Assembly (NCBI GenBank): GCA_013695465.1
Contig: JACDAL010000026.1
Coordinates: 1 to 32,143 of the forward strand
Origin: Actinomycetota bacterium
GTDB lineage: Bacteria; Actinomycetota; CADDZG01; WHSQ01
DNA length: 32,143 nt
Direction: 5' to 3'
The notes under the pieces were generated by a model. That model saw nothing but the letters and a program-made list of their open reading frames with translations. It did no database searches and had not been told where the DNA came from. Position 1 is the first letter of the stretch. Each line of letters starts with the position of its first letter. Both the position numbers and the translations under genes were made by a program. Shown here piece after piece: positions 17,513-24,012 of this stretch.

Positions 17513-18381
17513 GCTTTCGCCGCCAACGCCGCCCGCACCTCCGTCAGTGCCTGGAGCGCCTGCTTGCGCATCGCCTCGTCTATCTCGTGGTTGGAGAAAC
17601 GAGCCCTTTCGAACAGCTCGGTGAGCCTGCGAGCGGCCGTCCCTGAGGCGCCGAGCGAGTTGAGCATCCTCTCCAGCAGCTCGAAAGGAGCGTCCGAAGG
17701 CCGCCGGATCACTCCTGCCTCGTCTGCGGCCGACTGAAGGCGCCGATAGGAGGCGAGGACCGCGGCTCGAGGCTCGGCGATGTGCTCGAGATCTGCGATC
17801 GAAAGCTCGACGCCGGTAGCCAGCTCGGGGGGCGTCTGTGGCGCTTCGTCCTCGGCCTCCGGCTCCTCTCGCAGCACCCACACCACTCCGGCCGCCACTC
17901 CAACCATCGCGACTGCAAGCAACGCCGTGAGGGCGTAACCGAGCCTCTCCGAGGACTCCCGGCGGAGGCGATCGCCGGGGTTGGAGCCGGATCCGCTCCG
18001 TTGGTTAGGTGGATCCCGGCGAAGCGCTTCCAAGGTATCGCTGACCGCCTCTTGCACCGGGGGTAGCAATGCCCATGCCCCCAACAACAGGACCAGCAGC
18101 GCCAGGCGCGGCCCCATCGAAGCGATCGGCCGCACCGGGCGCTTGCGCGCGCTGGTCAAGAGCAGATAGCAGTAGAGGCCGGCGACCGACACCATGAAGA
18201 GAATGATCAAGTAGGCGAACGCGTCGGGGACATCAGGCACGACGATTACCGGCTCAGAGCCGGAGCCTCTGAGCCAGCCGAGCCCCTCGGGAGCCGCCGT
18301 GGAAGCGAGTACGAGCAGCCCGAAGGCAGCCGCCACCGCAGCGATCGGGGAGAATCTTGGCGATCTACGGGGTGACCCCAT
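17509..18381 (-). CDS. DUF4129 domain-containing membrane protein
   Basis: A 290-residue protein and first gene of the operon. It has an N-terminal signal-anchor-like segment ([17 protein letters not shown]), further segments at about 55-75 ([18 protein letters not shown]), 92-108 ([16 protein letters not shown]) and 150-172, and a C-terminal cytoplasmic DUF4129 domain ([20 protein letters not shown], then [17 protein letters not shown]). The open frame runs 195 codons further upstream, over the fpg gene and the intergenic region, but that part is a shadow. The ATG at 18381 has no ribosome-binding site; a TACTCT element sits 7 bases before it, so translation is probably leaderless. DUF4129 is often the C-terminal part of transglutaminase-like proteins in MoxR operons; here it is separate. 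Confidence 0.82.
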   Translation of the reverse strand: MGSPRRSPRFSPIAAVAAAFGLLVLASTAAPEGLGWLRGSGSEPVIVVPDVPDAFAYLIILFMVSVAGLYCYLLLTSARKRPVRPIASMGPRLALLVLLLGAWALLPPVQEAVSDTLEALRRDPPNQRSGSGSNPGDRLRRESSERLGYALTALLAVAMVGVAAGVVWVLREEPEAEDEAPQTPPELATGVELSIADLEHIAEPRAAVLASYRRLQSAADEAGVIRRPSDAPFELLERMLNSLGASGTAARRLTELFERARFSNHEIDEAMRKQALQALTEVRAALAAKA

Positions 18382-18397
18382 TACTACAAGAGTAGTA
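18382..18397 (-). promoter_or_regulatory. BlaI/MecI-like palindrome overlapping a leaderless promoter
   Basis: TACTACAAGAGTAGTA on the plus strand: perfect 6-base arms around AAGA, directly touching the ATG of the DUF4129 gene. On the minus strand it contains TACTCT, a TAnnnT -10 element, 7 bases before the ATG, as in leaderless actinobacterial transcripts. The known BlaI/MecI box is TACTACA-nn-TGTAGTA; this differs at one position. No BlaI-like gene is in the window. Confidence 0.55.
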
Positions 18398-18407
18398 CGT
18401 GCTCGGA

Positions 18408-18423
18408 AGCTCTGTTCAGAGCT
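18408..18423. promoter_or_regulatory. Second perfect palindrome in the fpg / MoxR-operon divergent region
   Basis: AGCTCTG (18408-18414), TT, CAGAGCT (18417-18423). Its centre is 26 bases from that of the BlaI-like palindrome, and it lies upstream of the -10 of the minus-strand promoter. It may be a second operator or a chance repeat. Confidence 0.35.
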
Positions 18424-18502
18424 AACACCGGCGAGTCTCTTTTCATTGGAACCCGCGCTCAGCGCAGGCTGTGGTGAAAAGTCGATTGTTAAGCTTGGAC
18501 CC

Positions 18503-19336
18503 ATGCCGGAAATGCCCGAGATGCAGGCGCTCGCCGAGCGGCTCGACGTGCTCGTCGGTGGCGCGACGCTCGAAGGCGCGACTGCGCTCGCGATCTCGGG
18601 ACTGAAGACCTTTACGCCGTCGCCGAGCGAGCTTTCCGGCAAGGTCGTGAGCGCAGTTACTCGCAGGGGCAAGTTCCTCGTCTTCGATCTCGGAGGTCTG
18701 CGCACGCTGGTGCACCTGTCCCAGGGGGGCCGGGTGGATGTCGAGAATCCTCCCAAGAGAACTCGGCCCAAGGGAGCGGTCGTGCGCTTCAACTTTTTGC
18801 AGCGACCCTCGGTCCTCATCAAGGAGTACGGGAGCCACCGCAAGGCGGGCTGGTGGATTCTCGCCGAGAACGACGACGGGCCACTGGCCAAGCTCGGCCC
18901 GGAGGCACTGTCCGAGGAATTCGCCGACTTCGTGACCACCGGCGCCGATCGCCGTCGCTTGAACACGCTGCTGAGGGACCAGAGAACCGTCGCCGGGATG
19001 GGGCGCGGCTACACCGACGAGATCCTTCACGCCGCGCGACTGTCCCCCTACACCACTCTCACCAAGCTCACGGCGGAGGAGCGCCGCTCATTGCAACAGG
19101 CGATCTCCGAGGTCCTGAGCCGGGGGATGGAGTCCGAGCGCAAGCGCACCGGCGGGCTCCCCACCAAGCTCCCAGGCCGTTTCGCGATCCACGGCCACGC
19201 CGGCGAAGCCTGCCCCCGCTGTGGCTCCTCGCTAGCTAGGGTCAGCTACGAGAGTTACGAAATGGTTTATTGCCCGCAGTGCCAAACAGGGGGCAGGGTC
19301 CTCGCCGATCGAGCCCAGTCCCAGTTCCTGCGCTGA
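18503..19336 (+). CDS. Fpg/Nei family DNA glycosylase
   Basis: A 277-residue bifunctional DNA glycosylase/AP lyase of the formamidopyrimidine-glycosylase/endonuclease VIII fold, repairing oxidised bases. After removal of Met the N-terminus is Pro-Glu ([14 protein letters not shown]), giving the catalytic proline. [10 protein letters not shown] provides the conserved Lys, [22 protein letters not shown] the helix-two-turn-helix, and CPRCGSSL with YCPQCQTGG a C4 zinc finger. Fpg versus Nei substrate range is not clear; the start (MPEMPE, not MPELPEVE) suggests a diverged actinobacterial subgroup. The ATG at 18503 is required by the Pro-2 mechanism. It diverges from the MoxR operon. Confidence 0.9.
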   Translation: MPEMPEMQALAERLDVLVGGATLEGATALAISGLKTFTPSPSELSGKVVSAVTRRGKFLVFDLGGLRTLVHLSQGGRVDVENPPKRTRPKGAVVRFNFLQRPSVLIKEYGSHRKAGWWILAENDDGPLAKLGPEALSEEFADFVTTGADRRRLNTLLRDQRTVAGMGRGYTDEILHAARLSPYTTLTKLTAEERRSLQQAISEVLSRGMESERKRTGGLPTKLPGRFAIHGHAGEACPRCGSSLARVSYESYEMVYCPQCQTGGRVLADRAQSQFLR

Positions 19337-19449
19337 AGCGCGGAGGGAGCGTCCGAGCGCTAAGAAACTTTCGCCCTAGGTGAAAGAGCCTCTGCTACAG
19401 AGACATTCGGCGCGAGGCCCCCATTCGCTCGGGCACAATGGACGGCGCT

Positions 19450-19929
19450 ATGGCAAGCGTGTTCACTGAGCTGACAATCGACTGCGAGAACCCCGTGCGC
19501 CTGGCCCGCTTCTGGGCCGAGGTCCTCGGTTACTCCGTGGCAGAGGCTGAGACAGGCATGGTGGAGATCTCCGGTCCCAATAGACCGAGCTTGGTTTTTT
19601 TCGAAGTGCCCGAAAACAAGACGAAAAAAAACCGCCTGCACATCGATGTCAACCCCGTCGATCGAGACCGCGATGCAGAGGTGTCCAGACTCCTGTCCCT
19701 TGGAGCCACCCACACCGATGTCGGACAGAAGAAGGATGTGTCCTGGGTAGTGCTCGCAGACCCCGAGGGGAACGAGTTCTGTGTCCTGGGCTCACGCGTC
19801 GACATTGAGCACTGCCCTACCTGCGGGGCCGCGAGGCAGACCCGGGATGATGGGCCGTCGACACAGGACGAACTCGTCGACGAGGCCTCGACCGACTCTT
19901 TCCCCGCCAGCGATCCCCCGGCGTGGTAG
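19450..19929 (+). CDS. VOC (glyoxalase-like) family protein with an SFPASDPPAW tail
   Basis: A 159-residue protein. Residues 1-115 form a glyoxalase/bleomycin-resistance-type VOC domain: FTELTIDCENPVRLARFWAEVLGY, RLHIDVNPVDRDRDAEVSRL and VVLADPEGNEFCVLGS, the pattern of actinobacterial VOC proteins. A CPTCG dipeptide-pair motif follows, then a C-terminal peptide DEASTDSFPASDPPAW, a short motif found at the ends of many unrelated small proteins. The start is ATG 19450; an ATG at 19438 would add four residues. The stop lies 27 bases before the ATG of the MshC-like gene. Confidence 0.85.
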   Translation: MASVFTELTIDCENPVRLARFWAEVLGYSVAEAETGMVEISGPNRPSLVFFEVPENKTKKNRLHIDVNPVDRDRDAEVSRLLSLGATHTDVGQKKDVSWVVLADPEGNEFCVLGSRVDIEHCPTCGAARQTRDDGPSTQDELVDEASTDSFPASDPPAW

Positions 19930-19955
19930 GCGCGGGGGCCGCGCCCGTCCCCGCC

Positions 19956-21143
19956 ATGCGACTGTTCAACACTCTCGGGGCCGGACTCGAGGAGTTCACT
20001 TCCTCTAGTGAGGTCTCTCTCTACGTCTGTGGCGTCACTCCTTACGACACCACTCACGTAGGTCATGCTCGCACCTACCTCGTCTTCGACGTCTTGATCC
20101 GTCAACTCACGAACAAGGGTTTGAAGGTTCATTACGTTCAGAACATCACCGACGTCGATGACTCGATCGTGGCGCGTGCGGCGCAACTCAACGAACCATA
20201 CGACGAGCTGGGGGGCCGTTACACGGGCATCTACATGGAAGACGTGGCGGCGCTCGGGATGATCCCGGCGCGCGCATATCCACGGGCGTCGGAGGCGATC
20301 CCGGAGATGCAGGAGCTCATTCGTCGCCTGCTCGCAACAGGACGCGCTTACCGGATAGGCGGCGATGTGTTCATGAGCGTCGCCGACGTGTCCACGTATG
20401 GGGAGCTAAGTCGGCTCGATCGGGCACTGATGCTTGACATCGAGTCTCAACAGGACGGCAGCACCGTGGGGGACGAGAGGAAGAAAGATCCTCTGGATGT
20501 TCTGCTGTGGCGGCGCATCGACGACGCCGGCCCCCGGTGGGAGAGCCCATGGGGGCCGGGCCGTCCCGGCTGGCACGTCGAGTGTTCGACCCTTGCCATC
20601 AAACATTTGGGCCGGCAGATCGACATTCACGGAGGCGGCGGCGATCTGGTGTTCCCGCATCACGAAGCCGAGATCGCGCAGTCAGAGGCCGTGACGGGGC
20701 TGCGGCCGTTCGTCCGCTTCTGGGTTCACGTCGCGATGGTCCACCTCGGCGGCCAGAAGATGTCCAAATCAGACGGGCACATGGTCTTCGTGCGCGATCT
20801 GCTGAAGGGCTACCCGGCCGATGCTTTGCGCCTCTACCTCCTGTCTGTGCACTACCGCTCGGTCTTCGACTTCGACGAACAAGAGCTGAAGTCGTGGGCC
20901 GGGGTCGCCTCAAAGCTGTCCAAGGCAGCGCACTCGCAGGCCGATCGTGGGCGATCGGATGAGATGGATTCGGCTTCGTTGCAGACGCGATTCGACCATG
21001 CCCTGGACTCCGATCTCGACACGCCCTCGGCTATCGACGCTCTGAAAGAGCTCGCCGCCCATGTTGGTCACTCGAAGAGTCACCGCGCTCAGCGTCTCTT
21101 GCGAAGGCTGGCAGCCCGGCTCGGTCTCAGTCTCGAGGTTTGA
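19956..21143 (+). CDS. MshC-type cysteine ligase (cysteinyl-tRNA synthetase paralogue)
   Basis: A 395-residue class I synthetase. The HIGH region reads YVCGVTPYDTTHVGHARTYL; TPYD-TH is characteristic of MshC (cysteine:GlcN-Ins ligase of mycothiol synthesis), where CysRS has PTVYD. Zinc ligands are present (Cys in CGV, Cys in WHVECST, His in FPHHEAEIAQSEA), as is KMSKS. It is about 70-100 residues shorter than CysRS and lacks most of the anticodon-binding C-terminus. However, HARTYLVFDVL and SWAGVASKL are also CysRS-like, so a reduced CysRS cannot be excluded. An in-frame GTG at 19923 overlaps the VOC gene; the ATG at 19956 is chosen. Confidence 0.8.
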   Translation: MRLFNTLGAGLEEFTSSSEVSLYVCGVTPYDTTHVGHARTYLVFDVLIRQLTNKGLKVHYVQNITDVDDSIVARAAQLNEPYDELGGRYTGIYMEDVAALGMIPARAYPRASEAIPEMQELIRRLLATGRAYRIGGDVFMSVADVSTYGELSRLDRALMLDIESQQDGSTVGDERKKDPLDVLLWRRIDDAGPRWESPWGPGRPGWHVECSTLAIKHLGRQIDIHGGGGDLVFPHHEAEIAQSEAVTGLRPFVRFWVHVAMVHLGGQKMSKSDGHMVFVRDLLKGYPADALRLYLLSVHYRSVFDFDEQELKSWAGVASKLSKAAHSQADRGRSDEMDSASLQTRFDHALDSDLDTPSAIDALKELAAHVGHSKSHRAQRLLRRLAARLGLSLEV

Positions 21144-21155
21144 GGCTCGTAAGTC

Positions 21156-21536
21156 TCATTTCCACAGGTCGGTGCACTGACTCATGGACCGAAACTGATC
21201 TCCCGCGACCAGTACGTGATCCCAGACTGCGATGCCCCGCTTGCGGCCCGCCTCGATGACGCGACGGGTGAATTCGACGTCGCAGTCGTGGAGTTTCTTT
21301 ATCGGCCCGCTGGAAGTGGACGTGAGCATGACGGCGCTTGCTCCGATCTGCTCGGGAAGGTAGTAGAGCTGATCGATCGGTATAGCGTTCTTGGGTTGGG
21401 TGTTGGATGCGAAGCACTCGCTTTCGCCGACGTCGCCGTTCACGTCGATACATGTGACAAAGACGACCTCCGCGTCGACACCGCCGACGATCTTCACGAG
21501 GTCGGTGATTGCATCTTCGGGCTTGAGGCTGAGCAT
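21156..21536 (-). CDS. RadC-like JAB/MPN domain protein with lost JAMM histidines
   Basis: A 126-residue protein matching the RadC domain in outline: AEVVFVTCIDVNGDV, the helix ending IGASAVMLTSTSSG, then CDVEFTRRVIEAGRKRGIAVWDHVLVAGDQF, which corresponds to the RadC segment around LTRRLVEAG...LDHVIVG. In RadC the loop after the helix is HNHPSG; here it is TSTSSG (residues 72-77), so both zinc-binding histidines are absent, while an Asp (86) in about the right place remains. The ATG at 21536 gives a complete domain with AGAGGAG upstream; the alternative GTG at 21617 lies in a palindrome. Probably non-enzymatic. It ends 12 bases from the convergent MshC-like gene. Confidence 0.72.
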   Translation of the reverse strand: MLSLKPEDAITDLVKIVGGVDAEVVFVTCIDVNGDVGESECFASNTQPKNAIPIDQLYYLPEQIGASAVMLTSTSSGPIKKLHDCDVEFTRRVIEAGRKRGIAVWDHVLVAGDQFRSMSQCTDLWK

Positions 21537-21602
21537 TTCCAGATCGGCTCCTCTCAGGGGACGGCGGACTCCCACATCAGAGCGCAAGAAGGAGCCCAGA
21601 AC

Positions 21603-21618
21603 TGTGGCGCACGCCACA
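21603..21618. promoter_or_regulatory. CRP-like palindrome upstream of the RadC-like gene
   Basis: TGTGGCG (21603-21609), CA, CGCCACA (21612-21618): a perfect 7-base inverted repeat. As TGTGG-N6-CCACA it has the geometry of CRP/FNR-family sites (TGTGA-N6-TCACA) with one changed base per half. It is about 67 bases before the chosen start of the minus-strand gene. Confidence 0.4.
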
Positions 21619-21983
21619 CATCGATCATTTTTAGCAAGGTTTTCACGCGGTTGCCCTGAACTGCAAGGGCAGCAGGATCGGAGCCGAGGAGGCTCCCCCC
21701 CCCGCTGACACCGGAGCCACGCGTCTCACCACAAGGACCAGCGGTTTCAGAAGCCAGCCCCAATCGATCCTCTGTCCTTCAGCCTTGAACACGGTTATGG
21801 TAGGGAGCGGCTGGAGTCTCTGTGCTGCCACCAGCCGGGACCGGAGTCTGCGATCGCCTGTTTCGTCGGGGGTTCTCCGATCACGCAGGCTGGCTTGAAA
21901 GGTTGATCCAGTGGAGGTTACCGGCACAACGGCAAGACGACAACTGGTCGGATTAATTGAAGAGAGCTAGTTCGGAGGCGAGG
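21619..21983. other. Gene-free stretch between RadC-like gene and tag
   Basis: About 365 bases with short frames only and no family motif. It must hold the divergent promoters. GGAGG at 21974-21978 is the ribosome site of tag. I see no further structure that I can name. Confidence 0.4.
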
Positions 21984-22562
21984 TTGCGTTGCGAGTGGGC
22001 CCAGGACGGCGACCCTCTGTACCTCGCTTACCACGACGAGGAATGGGGCGTACCCTCACACGATGACAGGCACCTGTTCGAGATGTTGGTGCTGGAGGGG
22101 GCGCAGGCAGGTCTGTCGTGGGCGACAGTTCTTGCCAAGAGGGAGGGCTACAGGCGAGCCTTCTGTGGCTTCGATCCCGGCTCGGTGGCGTCGTTCGAGG
22201 ATGAGGACGTCCAGCGCTTGCTCGGCAATGCGAGCATCGTCCGAAATCGACGCAAGATCGAGTCCGCGCTTGACAACGCGCGCGCCACGATCGAGATCCA
22301 AGCGGAGTTTGGCTCGCTCGATCGTTATCTATGGGGCCTGCCGAGGCACTCCGTCGAGAGCGCTCCTCGATCGATTGACGATGTGCCATCCGAAACCGAA
22401 GCCTCGAGAGCGATGAGCCGGGAGCTCAAACGACGCGGCTTCCGCTTCGTGGGCCCGACGATCTGCTACGCCTTCATGCAGGCTGTGGGCATGGTCAACG
22501 ACCACACCGAGTCCTGTTTCCGCCGCCGCGAAATCAGCAATACCCGACCTTATCGACCGTAG
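21984..22562 (+). CDS. tag: DNA-3-methyladenine glycosylase I
   Basis: A 192-residue helix-hairpin-helix-like glycosylase that excises 3-methyladenine. The zinc site is complete: Cys near the N-terminus (RCEWAQ), His in YLAYHDEEWG, and His and Cys in MVNDHTESC. Also present are FEMLVLEGAQAGLSWATVLAKR, with the catalytic Glu, and GFRFVGPTICYAFMQAVGMVNDH. The TTG at 21984 is chosen because GGAGG lies 5 bases upstream and the protein then starts like E. coli Tag; a TTG at 21957 is an alternative. It stands alone on the plus strand. Confidence 0.93.
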   Translation: MRCEWAQDGDPLYLAYHDEEWGVPSHDDRHLFEMLVLEGAQAGLSWATVLAKREGYRRAFCGFDPGSVASFEDEDVQRLLGNASIVRNRRKIESALDNARATIEIQAEFGSLDRYLWGLPRHSVESAPRSIDDVPSETEASRAMSRELKRRGFRFVGPTICYAFMQAVGMVNDHTESCFRRREISNTRPYRP

Positions 22563-22599
22563 CCCCGCTCATGGAGGCTAGCGTCGAAGGATCACACCG

Positions 22600-22636
22600 G
22601 AGGCGGCCGCACCACCGCCTGTGCGCCGGCGGCCTC
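22600..22636. terminator. Imperfect GC hairpin between convergent genes
   Basis: GAGGC-G-GCCG (from 22600) can pair with CGGC-G-GCCTC (ending about 22636) with one G-G mismatch. Its place between the ends of tag (+) and the MetE-like gene (-) fits a bidirectional terminator. No T-run. Confidence 0.3.
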
Positions 22637-22776
22637 TGCGTGGCGCCGAGAGGAGTCCCGTCGTCATGTCTCAGACCCCGCTGTGGCGACGGGGCCTGAT
22701 CGACCGAAGGATAGGATGTGCGGGCGTCAGACCGATTTTAGCGACGGTAGCCCCACTGAGAGCTGCCCTTAGCAGA

Positions 22777-23919
22777 TCAAGCGCCGGAGCGCGTCCGCCT
22801 CAGCTCGTCCAGGCCGTGGGCATGAGCGCTCAGCACATCCGTGAGGTTTTCCGACGGGACGCGACCGTAGCCACAGGGGCCGGCGATACCGAAATCATCG
22901 AGATAGGAAGCGGCGAGGGCTAGCTGAGCCCGGAAGGCCGCAGGGTCATCGTCGTGATGGATCAGACCGAGAAACACTCTTGTGCCGCCAATGTCGAGGT
23001 CGCTCAGGGGCGCAAAGAACTCGGCCTTCGCCCTGCGGATCACCGGCATGTGCACGTAGTCGACGTGGCGCCCCGAGCGGGCGACGGCTTCATTGGAGAG
23101 CCGAACGCAAAGACCCAGATCCGGCATCACGATTCTGGGCCAGCCGCCCCATGTGCCGTAACACCAGTGATAACCCAGCACTGTGTCGTCGGGGATGCCG
23201 CGCCAGAGCCGCGCGAGGGATTCAGTGTGGCGAGCGAACTTCTCCTCCCAGCTCTGCCGAGGGAGCCAATACTTTGCCGGTCTATCGCCCATCGCCAGGT
23301 CGGCGACTTCGTTGGAGAAGTCGAACTGAATGGCGAGATCGTCCGCCGGAATCACCTCCAACAGGCGCTTGATTTCGCAGGCCACTGCCGATTCGTAGGC
23401 TTGTTTGACCGCTCCCCAGTCATCCGGCTCGGGGAAGTATTCCTCAATAGCGCTGCTGGAGGCGGGGAAACCGATCTGAAATCGGACGTGGCGGGGAATG
23501 ACTCCGCCGGCTCGGAGGCGCCGGAAGATGTCGTAGGACTCGATCGCCTCTGCGGCGTAGTGCAGGTCTTCGAAAGCGACCTTGCTGACCCCCGGCTTGA
23601 CGCGAAAGTGCCAGATCAGTCCTTCAAGTTCCAGCGCGTCGCCGGAAGCGATCGAGCGGTCGAGAAAAACTGGTATACGTCCACCCTTCGGCCTCTGAAC
23701 CTCCTCGAGGGCTTCATGGGATGCGAATGTGCGCAGGGCCAGGTACTCGGTCCAGTTCCTTCGGTCGCCGACCTCTCCGTCCGGGAGGGATGCCAGAGCA
23801 TTGCCCAGCGTGGAGCCGCACACGCGGAAGACATCCTCGACAGTATCGAAGGGCATGCTTCCAATAAGCAGCATCTCGCCCGCTGCCATGGGCGACTCAG
23901 AGCGCACTGTCTTCTTCAT
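22777..23919 (-). CDS. Single-domain MetE-like (UROD/MetE superfamily) protein
   Basis: A 380-residue protein resembling the catalytic barrel of cobalamin-independent methionine synthase without the N-terminal half of MetE. It starts with LLIGSMPFDTVEDVF and ASLPDGEVGDR, seen in MetE-like proteins of unknown role. Likely zinc ligands are His251 and Cys253 (GYHWCYGTWGGWP), Glu277 (RLSNEAV) and Cys349 (GIAGPCGYGRV), matching the HxC, Glu, Cys order of MetE (His641, Cys643, Glu665, Cys726 in E. coli). The methyl donor and acceptor are unknown. Starts at 23919, 23889 and 23874 are all possible; none has a good ribosome-binding site. Confidence 0.75.
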   Translation of the reverse strand: MKKTVRSESPMAAGEMLLIGSMPFDTVEDVFRVCGSTLGNALASLPDGEVGDRRNWTEYLALRTFASHEALEEVQRPKGGRIPVFLDRSIASGDALELEGLIWHFRVKPGVSKVAFEDLHYAAEAIESYDIFRRLRAGGVIPRHVRFQIGFPASSSAIEEYFPEPDDWGAVKQAYESAVACEIKRLLEVIPADDLAIQFDFSNEVADLAMGDRPAKYWLPRQSWEEKFARHTESLARLWRGIPDDTVLGYHWCYGTWGGWPRIVMPDLGLCVRLSNEAVARSGRHVDYVHMPVIRRAKAEFFAPLSDLDIGGTRVFLGLIHHDDDPAAFRAQLALAASYLDDFGIAGPCGYGRVPSENLTDVLSAHAHGLDELRRTRSGA

Positions 23920-24012
23920 GACTCAGGTGGCGTGTGCACGAGCAGCAAACTGTACCTGCAGTGGGGCGCAGAGAAGGGATTATTCCGGACCTGATGCTTG
24001 TAAAGTCTGCCG

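Noticed and set aside
18382-18966. Upstream extension of the DUF4129 frame to an ATG at 18966
   Set aside because: This part is antisense to the Fpg/Nei gene, whose catalytic N-terminus and helices are clear. The protein proper begins at 18381, just after the palindromic promoter.
20641-20700. Idea that the MshC-like gene and the unusual UAA tRNA form a cysteine recoding pair
   Set aside because: The tRNA has discriminator A (tRNA-Cys normally has U73), lies 14 kb away, and the enzyme lacks most of the anticodon-binding region. Nothing in the sequence links them.
22954-23994. 346-codon plus-strand frame over the MetE-like gene
   Set aside because: It is antisense to a protein with conserved zinc ligands and MetE-like motifs; its own translation has no domain signal.
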